The position numbers and the translations under genes were made by a program. The notes under the pieces were generated by a model that was not told where the DNA came from, did not search any database, and worked only from the letters and a program-made list of their open reading frames with translations. Below, piece after piece: positions 9,801-18,209 of a DNA stretch of 38,243 nt. Within the stretch, counting starts at the first letter, position 1, and each line of letters opens with the position of its first letter. The DNA comes from Bacteroidales bacterium (GTDB lineage Bacteria; Bacteroidota; Bacteroidia; Bacteroidales; UBA932), in NCBI GenBank assembly GCA_022653735.1, contig JALCSU010000021.1, positions 1 to 38,243 on the forward strand, in the 5' to 3' direction.

Positions 9801-9956
9801 AAAATCCACATCGACAACCTGAGAGCCTACGTCCAGGGGAATAACCTCCTTTGTTTCAGCAAATTCAAGCTGTGGGACCCGGAGCTGGCCGGTGAAGGCC
9901 TTAACTACCCTATACAGAGGACGATCAACATCGGAATCAACGTAACTTTCAAATAG
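6834..9956 (+). CDS. susC: SusC/RagA-family TonB-linked outer-membrane protein
   Basis: The protein has 1040 residues, the usual size for SusC. A signal peptide (about 1-21, LAFSQ) is followed by a carboxypeptidase-like regulatory domain (25-95). A TonB-box-like segment follows (103-112, LDGVTVVAFG), then the plug ending in the SusC signature DATATALYGARGANGVI at 209-225, then a 22-strand-type barrel ending TINIGINVTFK. There is no N-terminal STN secretin-like domain, so FecR/sigma-type signalling through this receptor is not indicated. With SusD it should form the lidded outer-membrane importer of the operon. It is the first gene of an eight-gene run, and SusD starts 9 bp downstream. The substrate cannot be read from the sequence. 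Confidence 0.96.
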   Translation: MPFRKILLVFLFAALPILAFSQTKTVKGFVFEEETGEPIAGATVSIQGSTRGVMTDLDGSFELSGVKATDVLRFELIGKEAQSITVGTNTKLVVKLKNAPNELDGVTVVAFGKQKKESVIGSISTVDVATLKVPSSNLTTALAGNVAGVIAYQRSGEPGQDNADFFVRGITTFGANTSPLILIDNIELTSTDLARLQPDDIESFSIMKDATATALYGARGANGVIYVTTKRGQEGPAKIFARVETSLSMPTDVVELADPVTYMKAYNEAITTRDPLGELKYSYDKIEQTGKKGANRLIYPMNDWYDMLFKDYATSYRANLSARGGGKVARYYVAGSYNQDTGILKVDNRNSFNNNIDQKTYSLRSNIDINITNTTKLAVRLTGNFTDYQGPLNGGNDVYKQVVHSDPVLFPAFYPEDEDHKGIQHIMFGNYEDGSYINPYANLVKGYRNYQRSQMIAAIELNQDLNFITKGLTFMTLFNLTRLSEYTVIRQFNPFWYTMDRYDSYTGEYHVMRINEDGTDYLTYYEKDKNIKNTMYSESRLNYNRSFGKHDVTGLLVLMASETKYANAGSLQLSLPSRNAGLSGRFTYGFDKRYFAEFNFGYNGSERFHKSHRWGFFPSAGAAWMVSNEPWFKPYKKVVSNLKLRYSYGLVGNDNIGSSTNRFYYLSEVNMNSGSRTGYFGAYRHVSYHGIDVTRYANEGITWERSHKRNYALELGLFDKFNMIAEYFTEHRTDIFMQRADIPNTMGLQASVYGNIGEARAHGVDIQADYKQAWANGLWASARANFTYSTSKYDVYEEPTYAEEYRQHKGRSIKQVWGYIAERLFIDDEEAANSPSQSGFGSDYGGGDIKYTDVNGDGVISTADRVPIGYPTSPEIIYGFGASFGYKGLDFSFFFQGLARESFWIDATSRYGTYTAGTGPFVNDTQLLKAYADSHWSEDNRDVYALYPRYSAYQNYNNTQTSTWWMRDGSFLRLKQLELGYTLPQKLTQKIHIDNLRAYVQGNNLLCFSKFKLWDPELAGEGLNYPIQRTINIGINVTFK

Positions 9957-9965
9957 AAAACGGAC

Positions 9966-11918
9966 ATGCGTAAAAAATTATACAATATATTAATGTTGCC
10001 TGCGGCTCTTGCCGCTTTGTTCTGGACTTCGTCCTGCAACAGCTTCCTCAACGTAGTTCCTGACGACGGGCTCCCGTCCGTAGAGACTGCATTCAACCTG
10101 AGGTCTTCGGCAATCAGATACCTCTCCACCTGTTATTCGTACATGACAACGGAAGGTGCGCCGGGTTCGGACTGCGGAATGCTTACCGGGGATGAGCTGT
10201 GGGATCTCTACGGCCGAATAATCAGTAACACAGGTAGCCGTGTCTCGTCGACGTTAACCAACATCGCCAGGGGAAACATGAGCGCGACAACGGTTTACGG
10301 CAATGACTGGGCTTCCATGTATGAGGGCATCAGATGCTGCGACATATTGATTGACAATGTGTACAACGTTCCCGACATGGATATCTCCGAGCAGAGACAG
10401 TGGGTGGCCGAGGCTAACTTCCTGAAAGCCTACTACCATTTCAATCTGGTTCGCAAATGGGGCCCGGTTCCGCTGATTTACGAGAGTCTCCCGATTGATT
10501 CTTCCATTGATGAAGTCCGCCTGCACAGGAGCAACATTGACAGCTGCTTCAATTATATATTGCGTCTCCTGGACAAGGCCGAGCCTTATCTTCCTGTCGT
10601 GAACCCTTCCGAGGACGAATATGGCAGGATAACCCGCGCCATCTGCGCCGCTTTCAAGGCTCGCGTGGCGGTTTATGCCGCCAGCCCGCTGTTCAATGGC
10701 AACGAAGACGAGGCCGCTCTCGTGGATGTGGACGGAAGCACAAGGCTTTTCCCTGAAAAGACCGAAGCCGAGAAGCAGGAGCGTTGGGAATATGCCGTTA
10801 CGGCATGCCAGAATGCGTTGAAGGTCTGCCAGGAAGCGAACATCAAGCTGTATGACGGTTCCGACATCTCTTTCAGGATGTCCGACTCGCTGAAGACATC
10901 GCTCACCCTTCGCAACGCCATGACATTGAGATGGAACAGCGATCTCATCTGGGGAAACACCCAGACTGCATCCGGCTCTTTGGCCATATTCCACAGGCTT
11001 TGCATGCCTATATTGAATGGCTACACCGATATGCTCGGGGGCTACAAATTCATCGGCGTTCCGCTTAAGATTGCGGAGCAGTTCTACACGAGGCATGGCC
11101 TCCCGATCTCGAATGACGTGGAATGGGCCAACATCAATCCTTACGACCTGAGGGTGGGCGATGCGCAGAATGCCTATTACATCAGGCAAGGCTATACCAC
11201 CGTGAAGCTGAATTTCGACAGGGAGCCTCGCTTCTATGCCTTCCTTGGCTTCGACGGGGGTACCTGGCTTGGGCAGCTGGGCAATTACAACGACCTTCAG
11301 CCGGAGGATCTGTATTATGTGCAGTGCCGCATGGGCGGAGCTCAGGCTAAGACGGGCAAAGAGACCGGCCCGGTCACGGGCTATTTTCCTAAGAAAATGT
11401 TCCCTTATCAATGCACCTGGAGTTCCAATAACGTTTTCGTGGGATATTGGTTCCCATGGCCAATGATACGCATCACGGATTTGTATCTGCTCTATGCCGA
11501 GGCAATCAACGAGGCCGAAGGCCCGAACGGGGCGCATAGCGACGATTTGTTCAATTACATAAACGCAATTCGTGCGAGGGCGGGCATCCCTGACGTGAAA
11601 ACGGCTTGGGACGATTACAGCAACGCCCCTGGCTACTACAATACCAAGGTGGGAATGCGAGACATCATCCATCGCGAGCGCCTGAACGAGCTGGCATTCG
11701 AGAGCCAGAGGTTCTGGGACCTTCGCCGCTGGAAGGAAGCTGCGGCTGAGTATCAGAAAGGAATATACGGATTCGATGTCATTTCCTCCGCTCCGGAAGA
11801 TTACTACACAAGGAAATTCATTTATGAGCAGAAATTCGGCTTGAAGGATTATTTCTGGCCTATTCCTACTTATTACATCGAAGTCAATCCTAACCTAGTG
11901 CAGAATATTGGATGGTAA
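9966..11918 (+). CDS. susD: SusD/RagB-family surface ligand-binding lipoprotein
   Basis: The protein has 650 residues, long but within the SusD range. It has a lipoprotein signal with lipobox TSSC (Cys24), then the SusD N-terminal pattern (NSFLNVVPDDG, RYLSTCYSYM). TPR-like helices include EANFLKAYYHFNLVRKWGPVPL. The family C-terminal pattern is present (YAEAINEAEGP, INAIRARAGIPDV, RERLNELAFESQRFWDLRRW) and it ends in YFWPIPTYYIEVNPNLVQN. SusD forms the lid over SusC and binds the ligand outside the cell. The gene sits 9 bp after susC. Its stop falls within the longest possible reading frame of the next gene, which could begin at 11912. Confidence 0.96.
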   Translation: MRKKLYNILMLPAALAALFWTSSCNSFLNVVPDDGLPSVETAFNLRSSAIRYLSTCYSYMTTEGAPGSDCGMLTGDELWDLYGRIISNTGSRVSSTLTNIARGNMSATTVYGNDWASMYEGIRCCDILIDNVYNVPDMDISEQRQWVAEANFLKAYYHFNLVRKWGPVPLIYESLPIDSSIDEVRLHRSNIDSCFNYILRLLDKAEPYLPVVNPSEDEYGRITRAICAAFKARVAVYAASPLFNGNEDEAALVDVDGSTRLFPEKTEAEKQERWEYAVTACQNALKVCQEANIKLYDGSDISFRMSDSLKTSLTLRNAMTLRWNSDLIWGNTQTASGSLAIFHRLCMPILNGYTDMLGGYKFIGVPLKIAEQFYTRHGLPISNDVEWANINPYDLRVGDAQNAYYIRQGYTTVKLNFDREPRFYAFLGFDGGTWLGQLGNYNDLQPEDLYYVQCRMGGAQAKTGKETGPVTGYFPKKMFPYQCTWSSNNVFVGYWFPWPMIRITDLYLLYAEAINEAEGPNGAHSDDLFNYINAIRARAGIPDVKTAWDDYSNAPGYYNTKVGMRDIIHRERLNELAFESQRFWDLRRWKEAAAEYQKGIYGFDVISSAPEDYYTRKFIYEQKFGLKDYFWPIPTYYIEVNPNLVQNIGW

Positions 11919-11929
11919 CAATGAATCAT

Positions 11930-13237
11930 ATGAACATGAAAAGATATTTTCTGACGATACTTGCAGCGGCTCTGGCTCTCCTTGCCGCATCCTGCTCGGA
12001 TGATACCGTGCACGGACGCATCGACCAGAAGAACAAGAGCGTACAGATTCCGCAGCCCGTGGAAGTGACGAGCGTGAGGTCCATATCGGGCGGTGCCGTC
12101 ATCAAAGTCAAGATTCCTGATGACAAATACATCAAGGGTGTCGTAGCGACTTACGACAGGCACGGCGTGAAGGTCGAGTCCCGGATTTCCCGTTACGTGG
12201 ACAGCCTGAGCGTCGAAGGCTTCGCCGACACCGAAGAACACGATATAGAAATTTGCTCGTTCAACGTCAACGAGGAGAAGTCCGAGCCGGTGAACATCAA
12301 GATCACGCCGAATGCTCCCGCCATCATGACCGTTAAGCCGGTCATGTACGCTGCCACTGGTGGAGTTAAGATCCACATCAATGGCAACGCCGACAAGTCC
12401 GACCTTGCAGTCTGCCTGCTCCGAGACACCGTTCTCAGTCACGAGAACATGCCTGTTTCCGAAATGAAATGGGTGGAAGTTACTACTCTGTTCACGGCGA
12501 GCGACGACATCACCCTGACCAGGAGAGGGCTCGACACGCTGAAGGCAATCTACGGAGTTTACCTCCGTGACCACTGGGGCAACATATCGGACACCACCAC
12601 AGCCGTACTGAAGCCTCTTGAAGAAATTCAGATTCCTAAGTCGGGATTCGCATACTTCGATCCGGGCGATGATAATGTGTTCTCTATCTCCAGCGAGAGC
12701 TCCATCTATCCTATGAAAGGTCTCTGGGATGGTTCAGGAATTTCCTCCTCACCACATTTCATAGCAGTCGACGTGATACCTCTGCCATGCTGGTTCACGA
12801 TTGATTTGGGATGTGAAGTGGAATTGAGCCGAATATCCACATGGCCAAGACAAGACTACCCAGCGGACATCTATGCTGGCGGATCTCCACGTGACATCGA
12901 GTTCTGGGGCAGCCTTAAGACCCCGACCGGAGAGGTCGGCAGCGGTGAACATGGTTTTGAGAGCAACTGGGTCTGCCTTGGCAAGTTCACCCAGCCGAAG
13001 CGATCCGGCTACAATGCCGATGGCTCTGTCGGAAATATCACCGAGGAAGACAGGCTGTACTTCAAAGAGCAGACGGAATACGAGATGGACGATGCCATCT
13101 ATCCTCACGCCTACGACAGAATCCGTTATCTGAGAGTCGTCGTGGTAAGCACTTTCGCTTCATGGGAGATGCCGGACGCTACTACCACCACCCTTCAGTG
13201 GGGCGAGGTAACTCCTTACGGTCAAGTATTTAAATAA
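11930..13237 (+). CDS. DUF4959/DUF5126/DUF5000-type surface lipoprotein
   Basis: About 435 residues. In-frame ATGs at 11912, 11921, 11930 and 11936 are all possible; 11930 follows the MNMK start pattern of sister genes in the operon. The lipobox is AASC, followed by SDD, an acidic export-type tail. The N-terminal third (PVEVTSVRSISGGAVIKVKIPDD, YVDSLSVEGFADTEEHDIEICSFN) has the pattern of DUF4959. The middle (ATGGVKIHINGNADKSDLAV to YLRDHWGNISDT) matches DUF5126. The C-terminal part (WFTIDLGCEVELSRISTWPR, PRDIEFWGS, RYLRVVVVST) is a DUF5000/discoidin-like beta-sandwich. Such proteins usually sit directly after SusD in polysaccharide-utilisation-type loci and are thought to bind glycan on the surface; no enzyme motif is seen. 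Family names come from recognition of sequence patterns, not from a search. Confidence 0.85.
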   Translation: MNMKRYFLTILAAALALLAASCSDDTVHGRIDQKNKSVQIPQPVEVTSVRSISGGAVIKVKIPDDKYIKGVVATYDRHGVKVESRISRYVDSLSVEGFADTEEHDIEICSFNVNEEKSEPVNIKITPNAPAIMTVKPVMYAATGGVKIHINGNADKSDLAVCLLRDTVLSHENMPVSEMKWVEVTTLFTASDDITLTRRGLDTLKAIYGVYLRDHWGNISDTTTAVLKPLEEIQIPKSGFAYFDPGDDNVFSISSESSIYPMKGLWDGSGISSSPHFIAVDVIPLPCWFTIDLGCEVELSRISTWPRQDYPADIYAGGSPRDIEFWGSLKTPTGEVGSGEHGFESNWVCLGKFTQPKRSGYNADGSVGNITEEDRLYFKEQTEYEMDDAIYPHAYDRIRYLRVVVVSTFASWEMPDATTTTLQWGEVTPYGQVFK

Positions 13238-13244
13238 AATGACA

Positions 13245-14438
13245 ATGAATATGAAAAAGAATATATTCACGGCGCTTCTTATTTCTACCACGGCTTTCAT
13301 CCTTGCCTCTTGCGGTGGCCAGGACGAAATCTACAAGGAGTGGATCAAGGAGGGAGGATACGATTATCCCGCCAAAGCCATAAACATGACTTACCTGCAA
13401 GGCTATCAGAAGATTACTCTCATGTGGGAAAAACCGATGGACCCTGCCGTCAAAAGGGCCATCTTGTATTGGGACAACTATGCCAAATCAAGAGACATAG
13501 ACTATGGCGATTTCGCCGATGGGAAGGTGACCATCGTGGTGGACAGCCTTGAAGACCGTTCCTACACCTTCGACGTGGTGAATTTCGACGGAGAAGATAA
13601 CAAGTCTCTGCCTGCGGAGCTGACGATTTCCCCTTACGGAGACAGCTGGCTGATTTCCAGGTCGGAGAGGGCGGTGGTCTCTGCAATAATGGATGGCGAC
13701 GATGCCAAGATAGAGATGACGAAGGCTACTGACGAGATGGTCGCCACGCGGTTCCGCTACAAGGATGCGACCGGGGCATGGGTGGATTTCAAGACCCTCC
13801 TCAAGCCTGGCACCAACGAGATTACTCTGCCTGGCGCTTTGAAGGGGAAGCGTTTCGAATATTCGTCGGCATTCTGCCCTTCGTACGGACGCGACACCGT
13901 GTGGCGCCCTTGGACGATTTCCAATGACGGAATATCCTATAAGATTAACGGAAGCAGATGGAACGTGACTGTCACTACTAATCAGGTATTTTCGGAGAAC
14001 TACCCTGACAAGATAATCGATGGTAAAGTTGCTTCTGCCTACAGATGGCACAGCTCCCGTACGGAGGGCACAAGCAACATATTCCCGAAGATTCTCTCCA
14101 TCGACACAGGGGCTTCTCCGGGAGAAGAGTTCGCATTCACGAAATTCGTCTTCTACGAGCATCCAAGCACTGTCTCCATGCGCTACATCAAGAACTATGT
14201 GATGTTCGTGGGTTCCAGCCCATACGACCCGAATGCTGACGATTACACCAATACTTTCGGAATACCGTTCCTAAGCGGCATAATGTCCACTGCAAATCCT
14301 ACCAGCGAGGTTGTTGCCTCCACGGGAGCTACCGGCCGCTACATCGCCATAGTGTTCCCGAACTCTTGGAGCAGCGATGGCTACATCGACCTCTGGGAGC
14401 TGGAGCCTTACGGTTACATTCCTTCCCAGGCAGATTAG
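13245..14438 (+). CDS. DUF4998-type lipoprotein with C-terminal discoidin-like domain
   Basis: About 397 residues. ATGs at 13239, 13245 and 13251 are possible, and the ATGAATATGAAAAAGAATAT start region is shared with two later genes of the operon. The lipobox is LASC. The N-terminal part (LQGYQKITLMWEKPMDPAVKRAILYW, TIVVDSLEDRSYTFDVVNFD) fits the fibronectin-like DUF4998, which commonly follows a DUF5000-type gene. The C-terminal half (KIIDGKVASAYRWHS, FTKFVFYEH, GRYIAIVFPNSWSSDGYIDLWELEPYG) resembles an F5/8-type C (discoidin) carbohydrate-binding fold. It lies 7 bp after the previous stop and is part of the same operon. The likely role is surface ligand binding; no catalytic residues are visible. 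Confidence 0.82.
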   Translation: MNMKKNIFTALLISTTAFILASCGGQDEIYKEWIKEGGYDYPAKAINMTYLQGYQKITLMWEKPMDPAVKRAILYWDNYAKSRDIDYGDFADGKVTIVVDSLEDRSYTFDVVNFDGEDNKSLPAELTISPYGDSWLISRSERAVVSAIMDGDDAKIEMTKATDEMVATRFRYKDATGAWVDFKTLLKPGTNEITLPGALKGKRFEYSSAFCPSYGRDTVWRPWTISNDGISYKINGSRWNVTVTTNQVFSENYPDKIIDGKVASAYRWHSSRTEGTSNIFPKILSIDTGASPGEEFAFTKFVFYEHPSTVSMRYIKNYVMFVGSSPYDPNADDYTNTFGIPFLSGIMSTANPTSEVVASTGATGRYIAIVFPNSWSSDGYIDLWELEPYGYIPSQAD

Positions 14439-14461
14439 CCTTGGAATCATCAAGAAATGAA

Positions 14462-17400
14462 ATGAAGAAATTGAACACGATAATATTCCCTCTTTTTGCC
14501 ATCTTGGCGCTGACCGGCTGCAAAGGTTCGGAAGATCCTAAGCCGGAGCAGGCTGGAGTTGCTTTCACCTGCTCTTTCCAGGACCCGACTTCCGAGGTCA
14601 TGCCTTCGAAATGGGTTTCCGGCCAGGAAATAATGGTTACCATGGTCACTGACGGCAAGACAGCGTCATCTTCGGCAAAGGTTTCGGAGGTATCTTCCGA
14701 CGGCAAGACTGCGAAGATCAACTTCCCATCCATGAATGCTTCCGAGATTAGCGCCATCTATGCCTATCTGCCTAATACTGGGGTCAAGAGCATGAATGGG
14801 ACAGATGCGTGGACGGTGAATGACATGAACAACTCTTCCATCCAAGTGCCATCCGTTACGGTCTCGACAGGCTCTGTGCAAAATAAGACCTTGGCATTCA
14901 GGAATATATTCGCTGTCCTCAAATTCGAGGTTGCCGATTCGAAGACGAGCCATGTCGAATTCTCTGGCAATGACGGGGAGGTGGTCGGCAAAGACGTCCT
15001 TATTTCCACTAATTATTCGGCATCTGATGCTTCCGCTCCGGCTTTCGAGCCTTCGACCGTCATAAAAAAGAATATTTCCGGAACAGGGACTTACTACATA
15101 GGGCTGTTCCCAGGACTTAAATTAAACAAAGGCTACACTTTGAAGAGTTTCGATGCGCAGGGGAATCAGCTGAACCAGGCACTTTCTGAAGGGGCCTTGA
15201 CGATTTCTGGAGGCTCCGTGTATTCGGCCGTAGCGTTCGGAGAGTACAAGCCGGAGATTACTTTCACGGCCACATTCGCAGACGCTTCTTCCGAGGATTT
15301 CAAGTCTTCTTGGGCGGAAGGGGACAAGATAAACGTGGTGAGCGTGAAGAATCGCGAATATTCTGAAGAAACGCTGACTGCCGGAAACATTTCGAGCGAC
15401 GGCAAGACTGCCAGCTTCACTTCTGCCGGAGCTCTCTTCGCTGGGGCGAAATACTATGCTTATCTGCCCGGGAGGGGGGTCGCCGGCTACCGCGAGGATC
15501 CGCCGACTGCGTGGCTCGTCGGTAACCTAGATGGGAAAGAAGATGCCATTCCTTCCGTCACAGTCGCTTCCTGCGAGGACGGCAGCAACTCCTTCGTATT
15601 CCAGAATGCATATTCATTGATAAGATTCAAGGTTGAAGACAGCCGCTTCAAGTCAGTGACTCTGACAGGCAACAATGGAGAGAAGTTCGACATGGCCTCG
15701 TACGTGAAGTTCGGGGGAGTGACGGCTTATGGGAACGACAATCCTGGCACCAAGGAATCACGTGCTTTCGATGAGCCTGGGACTTACTATCTGGGGATAC
15801 GTCCAGGCATATCTTTCAGCAAAGGTTTCACGCTGACTGGTTACGACGCTGACGGCGCAGAAATCGGGACGCTCAAGACCTCTGCTTACGTGAAGTTCGA
15901 TGGAGGCACCGTCCTTGATGCCGGCACGTTGAACCCTTCCAAGCCGATTACCATCTCGGATGTCTTCGATGAAAGCCATGTGGTGGCTTCCTTCGCTGTC
16001 ATAAGCGATGTTCACATCAATGCGAACAAATCGTCAGGCGAGGCTGTCGGTTCGGTGGATAAGTTCAAGAATGCCTTGAACCAATGCAATGCCATGGCAA
16101 AAAACCATGGGGCTGATGGACTGGACGGGGTTCTGGTGGTTGGAGATTTCATAGATTCGCCAAACAGCACTTCCCAGCTCAATTCTTTCAAGAATGCTTA
16201 CGAGTCCATCTTCGATCCTGTTCAGGTTCCTATGTTCTACGCTGTCGGGAATCATGAGATGCCTGGCTATGCGTGGTCATCGAACATGGTCGCTGCGGCA
16301 AAATACATCCGAAACGGTTTGGGTTCCAATTATTATCTTGTGGACGTAGACAAAGGGATGAGCGAGAATTACGAATGCAGGGAAGCCATTCTGGGTGGCA
16401 TCCATGTTCTTGCAATATCCCCGAACGGAGACCAGCCGATAAGCTATGACGCAAAGGCTGCGGAATGGCTGGACTCTCGCCTGAAGGCTCTTACCGAAGA
16501 AAACCCAGGGCAATACGTGATAGTCCTCACCCATCCTATGATGACTGGGACAGTCTATGGAAGCCTTCTGGGCGAAGCTGGCGGAATATGGGAATCTTCG
16601 CTTCCACATTATTGGGCATCCGATGCCCTTACTCCTATTCTCAGGAAATATTCCCAGGTCGTAGTATTCGGCGGGCACCTGCATTTCCCTCTGGCAGATC
16701 CTAGAAGCATCTGGCAGGGCGATTTCACGGCAGTCGGGTGCGGTTCCGTCCGCTACATGGCCTGTGAGAACGGACATTACCTTCACATGCGTTCTGCTAC
16801 GGTCATGAATGATGGCTCCAAAGTATCTTCGGGCAATTTCGTGCAGTTCGACTGGAATGGAAACATGCGTATCTACCAGATGGATTTCACCAATGGAGCC
16901 GTCTACAGGAACGCTCCTTACGAAATTCAGTATCCTGACGCAGCAAAAAGCAATCTGAAGAAGTTCAGCCACACGGCTCTGTCTCTCGCTAACGGGAAGC
17001 CATCCGTGTCGACCCTGACAATTTCAGATTTCACGAATACTTCGTTCACTGCGAACTTCGCTGCCGGAACAGACGATGAGTTCGTGCACCATTACGTGCT
17101 GACCGTGTCGAGAGGTTCCGCAAAGGTAGGAGAGGCGAAGATCCTGTCCGATTTCTACCTCTATCCTAGCGCTGCCAGCATGAAGAAGACGTATTCAGAG
17201 ACCATTACGGCCTCTGACCTTGGCCTGTCTTCTTTCGTGACAGGCTCTTACATTGTTTCTCTCAGGGCTTATGACTCCTGGGATGCCGAGAGCGATGCAG
17301 TGACAGCAACTATGACCCTTGGTAGCAACGGTGCCTGGGTTACCGACGCTTCCGGCAGCAAGTCTGTCGCCGGCGGAGACGGGACTGCCGAGCAGGATTT

Positions 17401-18175
17401 CCTGAGCTATTCGAACGGACTTCTTTCATGGACTGCAAATACGACCGGAAAGCCTAGGAAAGCAGAGATCACCCTGCCAAACGGCTCGGTTCTCTCCATC
17501 ACTCAGATTGGCCCGAGCGACTTCAATGGGAACTGGACTTTCACTGCTAAGGTCTTTGCAGGCACTGGGGCCTACAAACCGAAGGATGCTGCTCCATGGA
17601 CGGTTACCATTGGCGACCCATTGAAGGGCGAGTCCTTGAAATATGCCAATGACTCAAAGACCTATGTGAACAATATTGGAATTAGCGGGCTTTACGGCAA
17701 CGCCATTCTGGATGGCTGCGTGGACATCGACTATGATGCTCAGACGGTGCGCATCGGGCTGTTCCTCGACTGCCGTGACGATTCCGGTCAGCTTATTTCA
17801 AGCGGCACATCCGACTCCAATGGCAAGTATGCTATTTTCAGCCCGGAACTCGTGAGCCAGACCGGCACGACATGGAGTTCCCCTTGGTTCTTCAACGAGA
17901 CGGATCTAGGCACTCCGGATTACACATGGATGTGGCTTACCGTATCTTCCGATTTCTCGAAACTGTCCTACGCCAACAGGACTTCGGCTTCTCGTGTCTT
18001 GGACAGCGTTTCGCAATATTCCGGCAGTGCCAAATACATTGGCGGGGTTTGCGTAGTCCTTTGTGCCAAGAACTCATTCAATCATGCATCTGTGGGTGCT
18101 GCGCAGGCTGGAGGCTATGCGAATGTCTTCCAGATGAACAGTTCTGCAGGGGCATTACAGCTTGTAAGGCAATAA
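14462..18175 (+). CDS. Fimbrillin-like / calcineurin-like metallophosphoesterase lipoprotein
   Basis: The ATG at 14462 gives a clean lipoprotein signal (lipobox LTGC, Cys20); the longer frame from 14366 would overlap the previous gene and spoil it. The protein has 1237 residues. Residues about 34-262 and 266-495 are two copies of a fimbrillin-like beta-sandwich (compare IYAYLPNTGV with YYAYLPGRGV, GTYYIGLFPG with GTYYLGIRPG). Residues about 510-770 carry all metallophosphoesterase motifs: SDVH (515-518), GDFID (561-565), GNHE (596-599), TH (690-691) and GHLH (738-741), so a two-metal active site is expected. A fibronectin-like stretch (about 850-970) and a C-terminal module shared with the gene at 22252-23928 follow. 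It is the only evident enzyme of the SusCD operon. I infer that it removes phosphate, or splits a phosphodiester, on a surface-bound ligand; the substrate is unknown. Confidence 0.9.
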   Translation: MKKLNTIIFPLFAILALTGCKGSEDPKPEQAGVAFTCSFQDPTSEVMPSKWVSGQEIMVTMVTDGKTASSSAKVSEVSSDGKTAKINFPSMNASEISAIYAYLPNTGVKSMNGTDAWTVNDMNNSSIQVPSVTVSTGSVQNKTLAFRNIFAVLKFEVADSKTSHVEFSGNDGEVVGKDVLISTNYSASDASAPAFEPSTVIKKNISGTGTYYIGLFPGLKLNKGYTLKSFDAQGNQLNQALSEGALTISGGSVYSAVAFGEYKPEITFTATFADASSEDFKSSWAEGDKINVVSVKNREYSEETLTAGNISSDGKTASFTSAGALFAGAKYYAYLPGRGVAGYREDPPTAWLVGNLDGKEDAIPSVTVASCEDGSNSFVFQNAYSLIRFKVEDSRFKSVTLTGNNGEKFDMASYVKFGGVTAYGNDNPGTKESRAFDEPGTYYLGIRPGISFSKGFTLTGYDADGAEIGTLKTSAYVKFDGGTVLDAGTLNPSKPITISDVFDESHVVASFAVISDVHINANKSSGEAVGSVDKFKNALNQCNAMAKNHGADGLDGVLVVGDFIDSPNSTSQLNSFKNAYESIFDPVQVPMFYAVGNHEMPGYAWSSNMVAAAKYIRNGLGSNYYLVDVDKGMSENYECREAILGGIHVLAISPNGDQPISYDAKAAEWLDSRLKALTEENPGQYVIVLTHPMMTGTVYGSLLGEAGGIWESSLPHYWASDALTPILRKYSQVVVFGGHLHFPLADPRSIWQGDFTAVGCGSVRYMACENGHYLHMRSATVMNDGSKVSSGNFVQFDWNGNMRIYQMDFTNGAVYRNAPYEIQYPDAAKSNLKKFSHTALSLANGKPSVSTLTISDFTNTSFTANFAAGTDDEFVHHYVLTVSRGSAKVGEAKILSDFYLYPSAASMKKTYSETITASDLGLSSFVTGSYIVSLRAYDSWDAESDAVTATMTLGSNGAWVTDASGSKSVAGGDGTAEQDFLSYSNGLLSWTANTTGKPRKAEITLPNGSVLSITQIGPSDFNGNWTFTAKVFAGTGAYKPKDAAPWTVTIGDPLKGESLKYANDSKTYVNNIGISGLYGNAILDGCVDIDYDAQTVRIGLFLDCRDDSGQLISSGTSDSNGKYAIFSPELVSQTGTTWSSPWFFNETDLGTPDYTWMWLTVSSDFSKLSYANRTSASRVLDSVSQYSGSAKYIGGVCVVLCAKNSFNHASVGAAQAGGYANVFQMNSSAGALQLVRQ

Positions 18176-18209
18176 TATATCACATATTAATACATTATAT
18201 TCAAGTAAT

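Noticed and set aside
6834..9956. ECF-sigma/anti-sigma control of susC
   Set aside because: SusC lacks an N-terminal STN domain and no sigma or FecR-like gene is adjacent.
10254..11672. 472-residue open frame antisense to susD, and a similar 333-residue frame antisense to susC (7107-8108)
   Set aside because: They mirror strongly coding plus-strand genes, have no signal, domain or start context, and have the Arg/Val-rich composition of antisense shadows.
14366..14461. N-terminal extension of the metallophosphoesterase lipoprotein
   Set aside because: It overlaps the previous gene by 73 bp and would bury the lipoprotein signal; the ATG at 14462 gives a normal lipobox.
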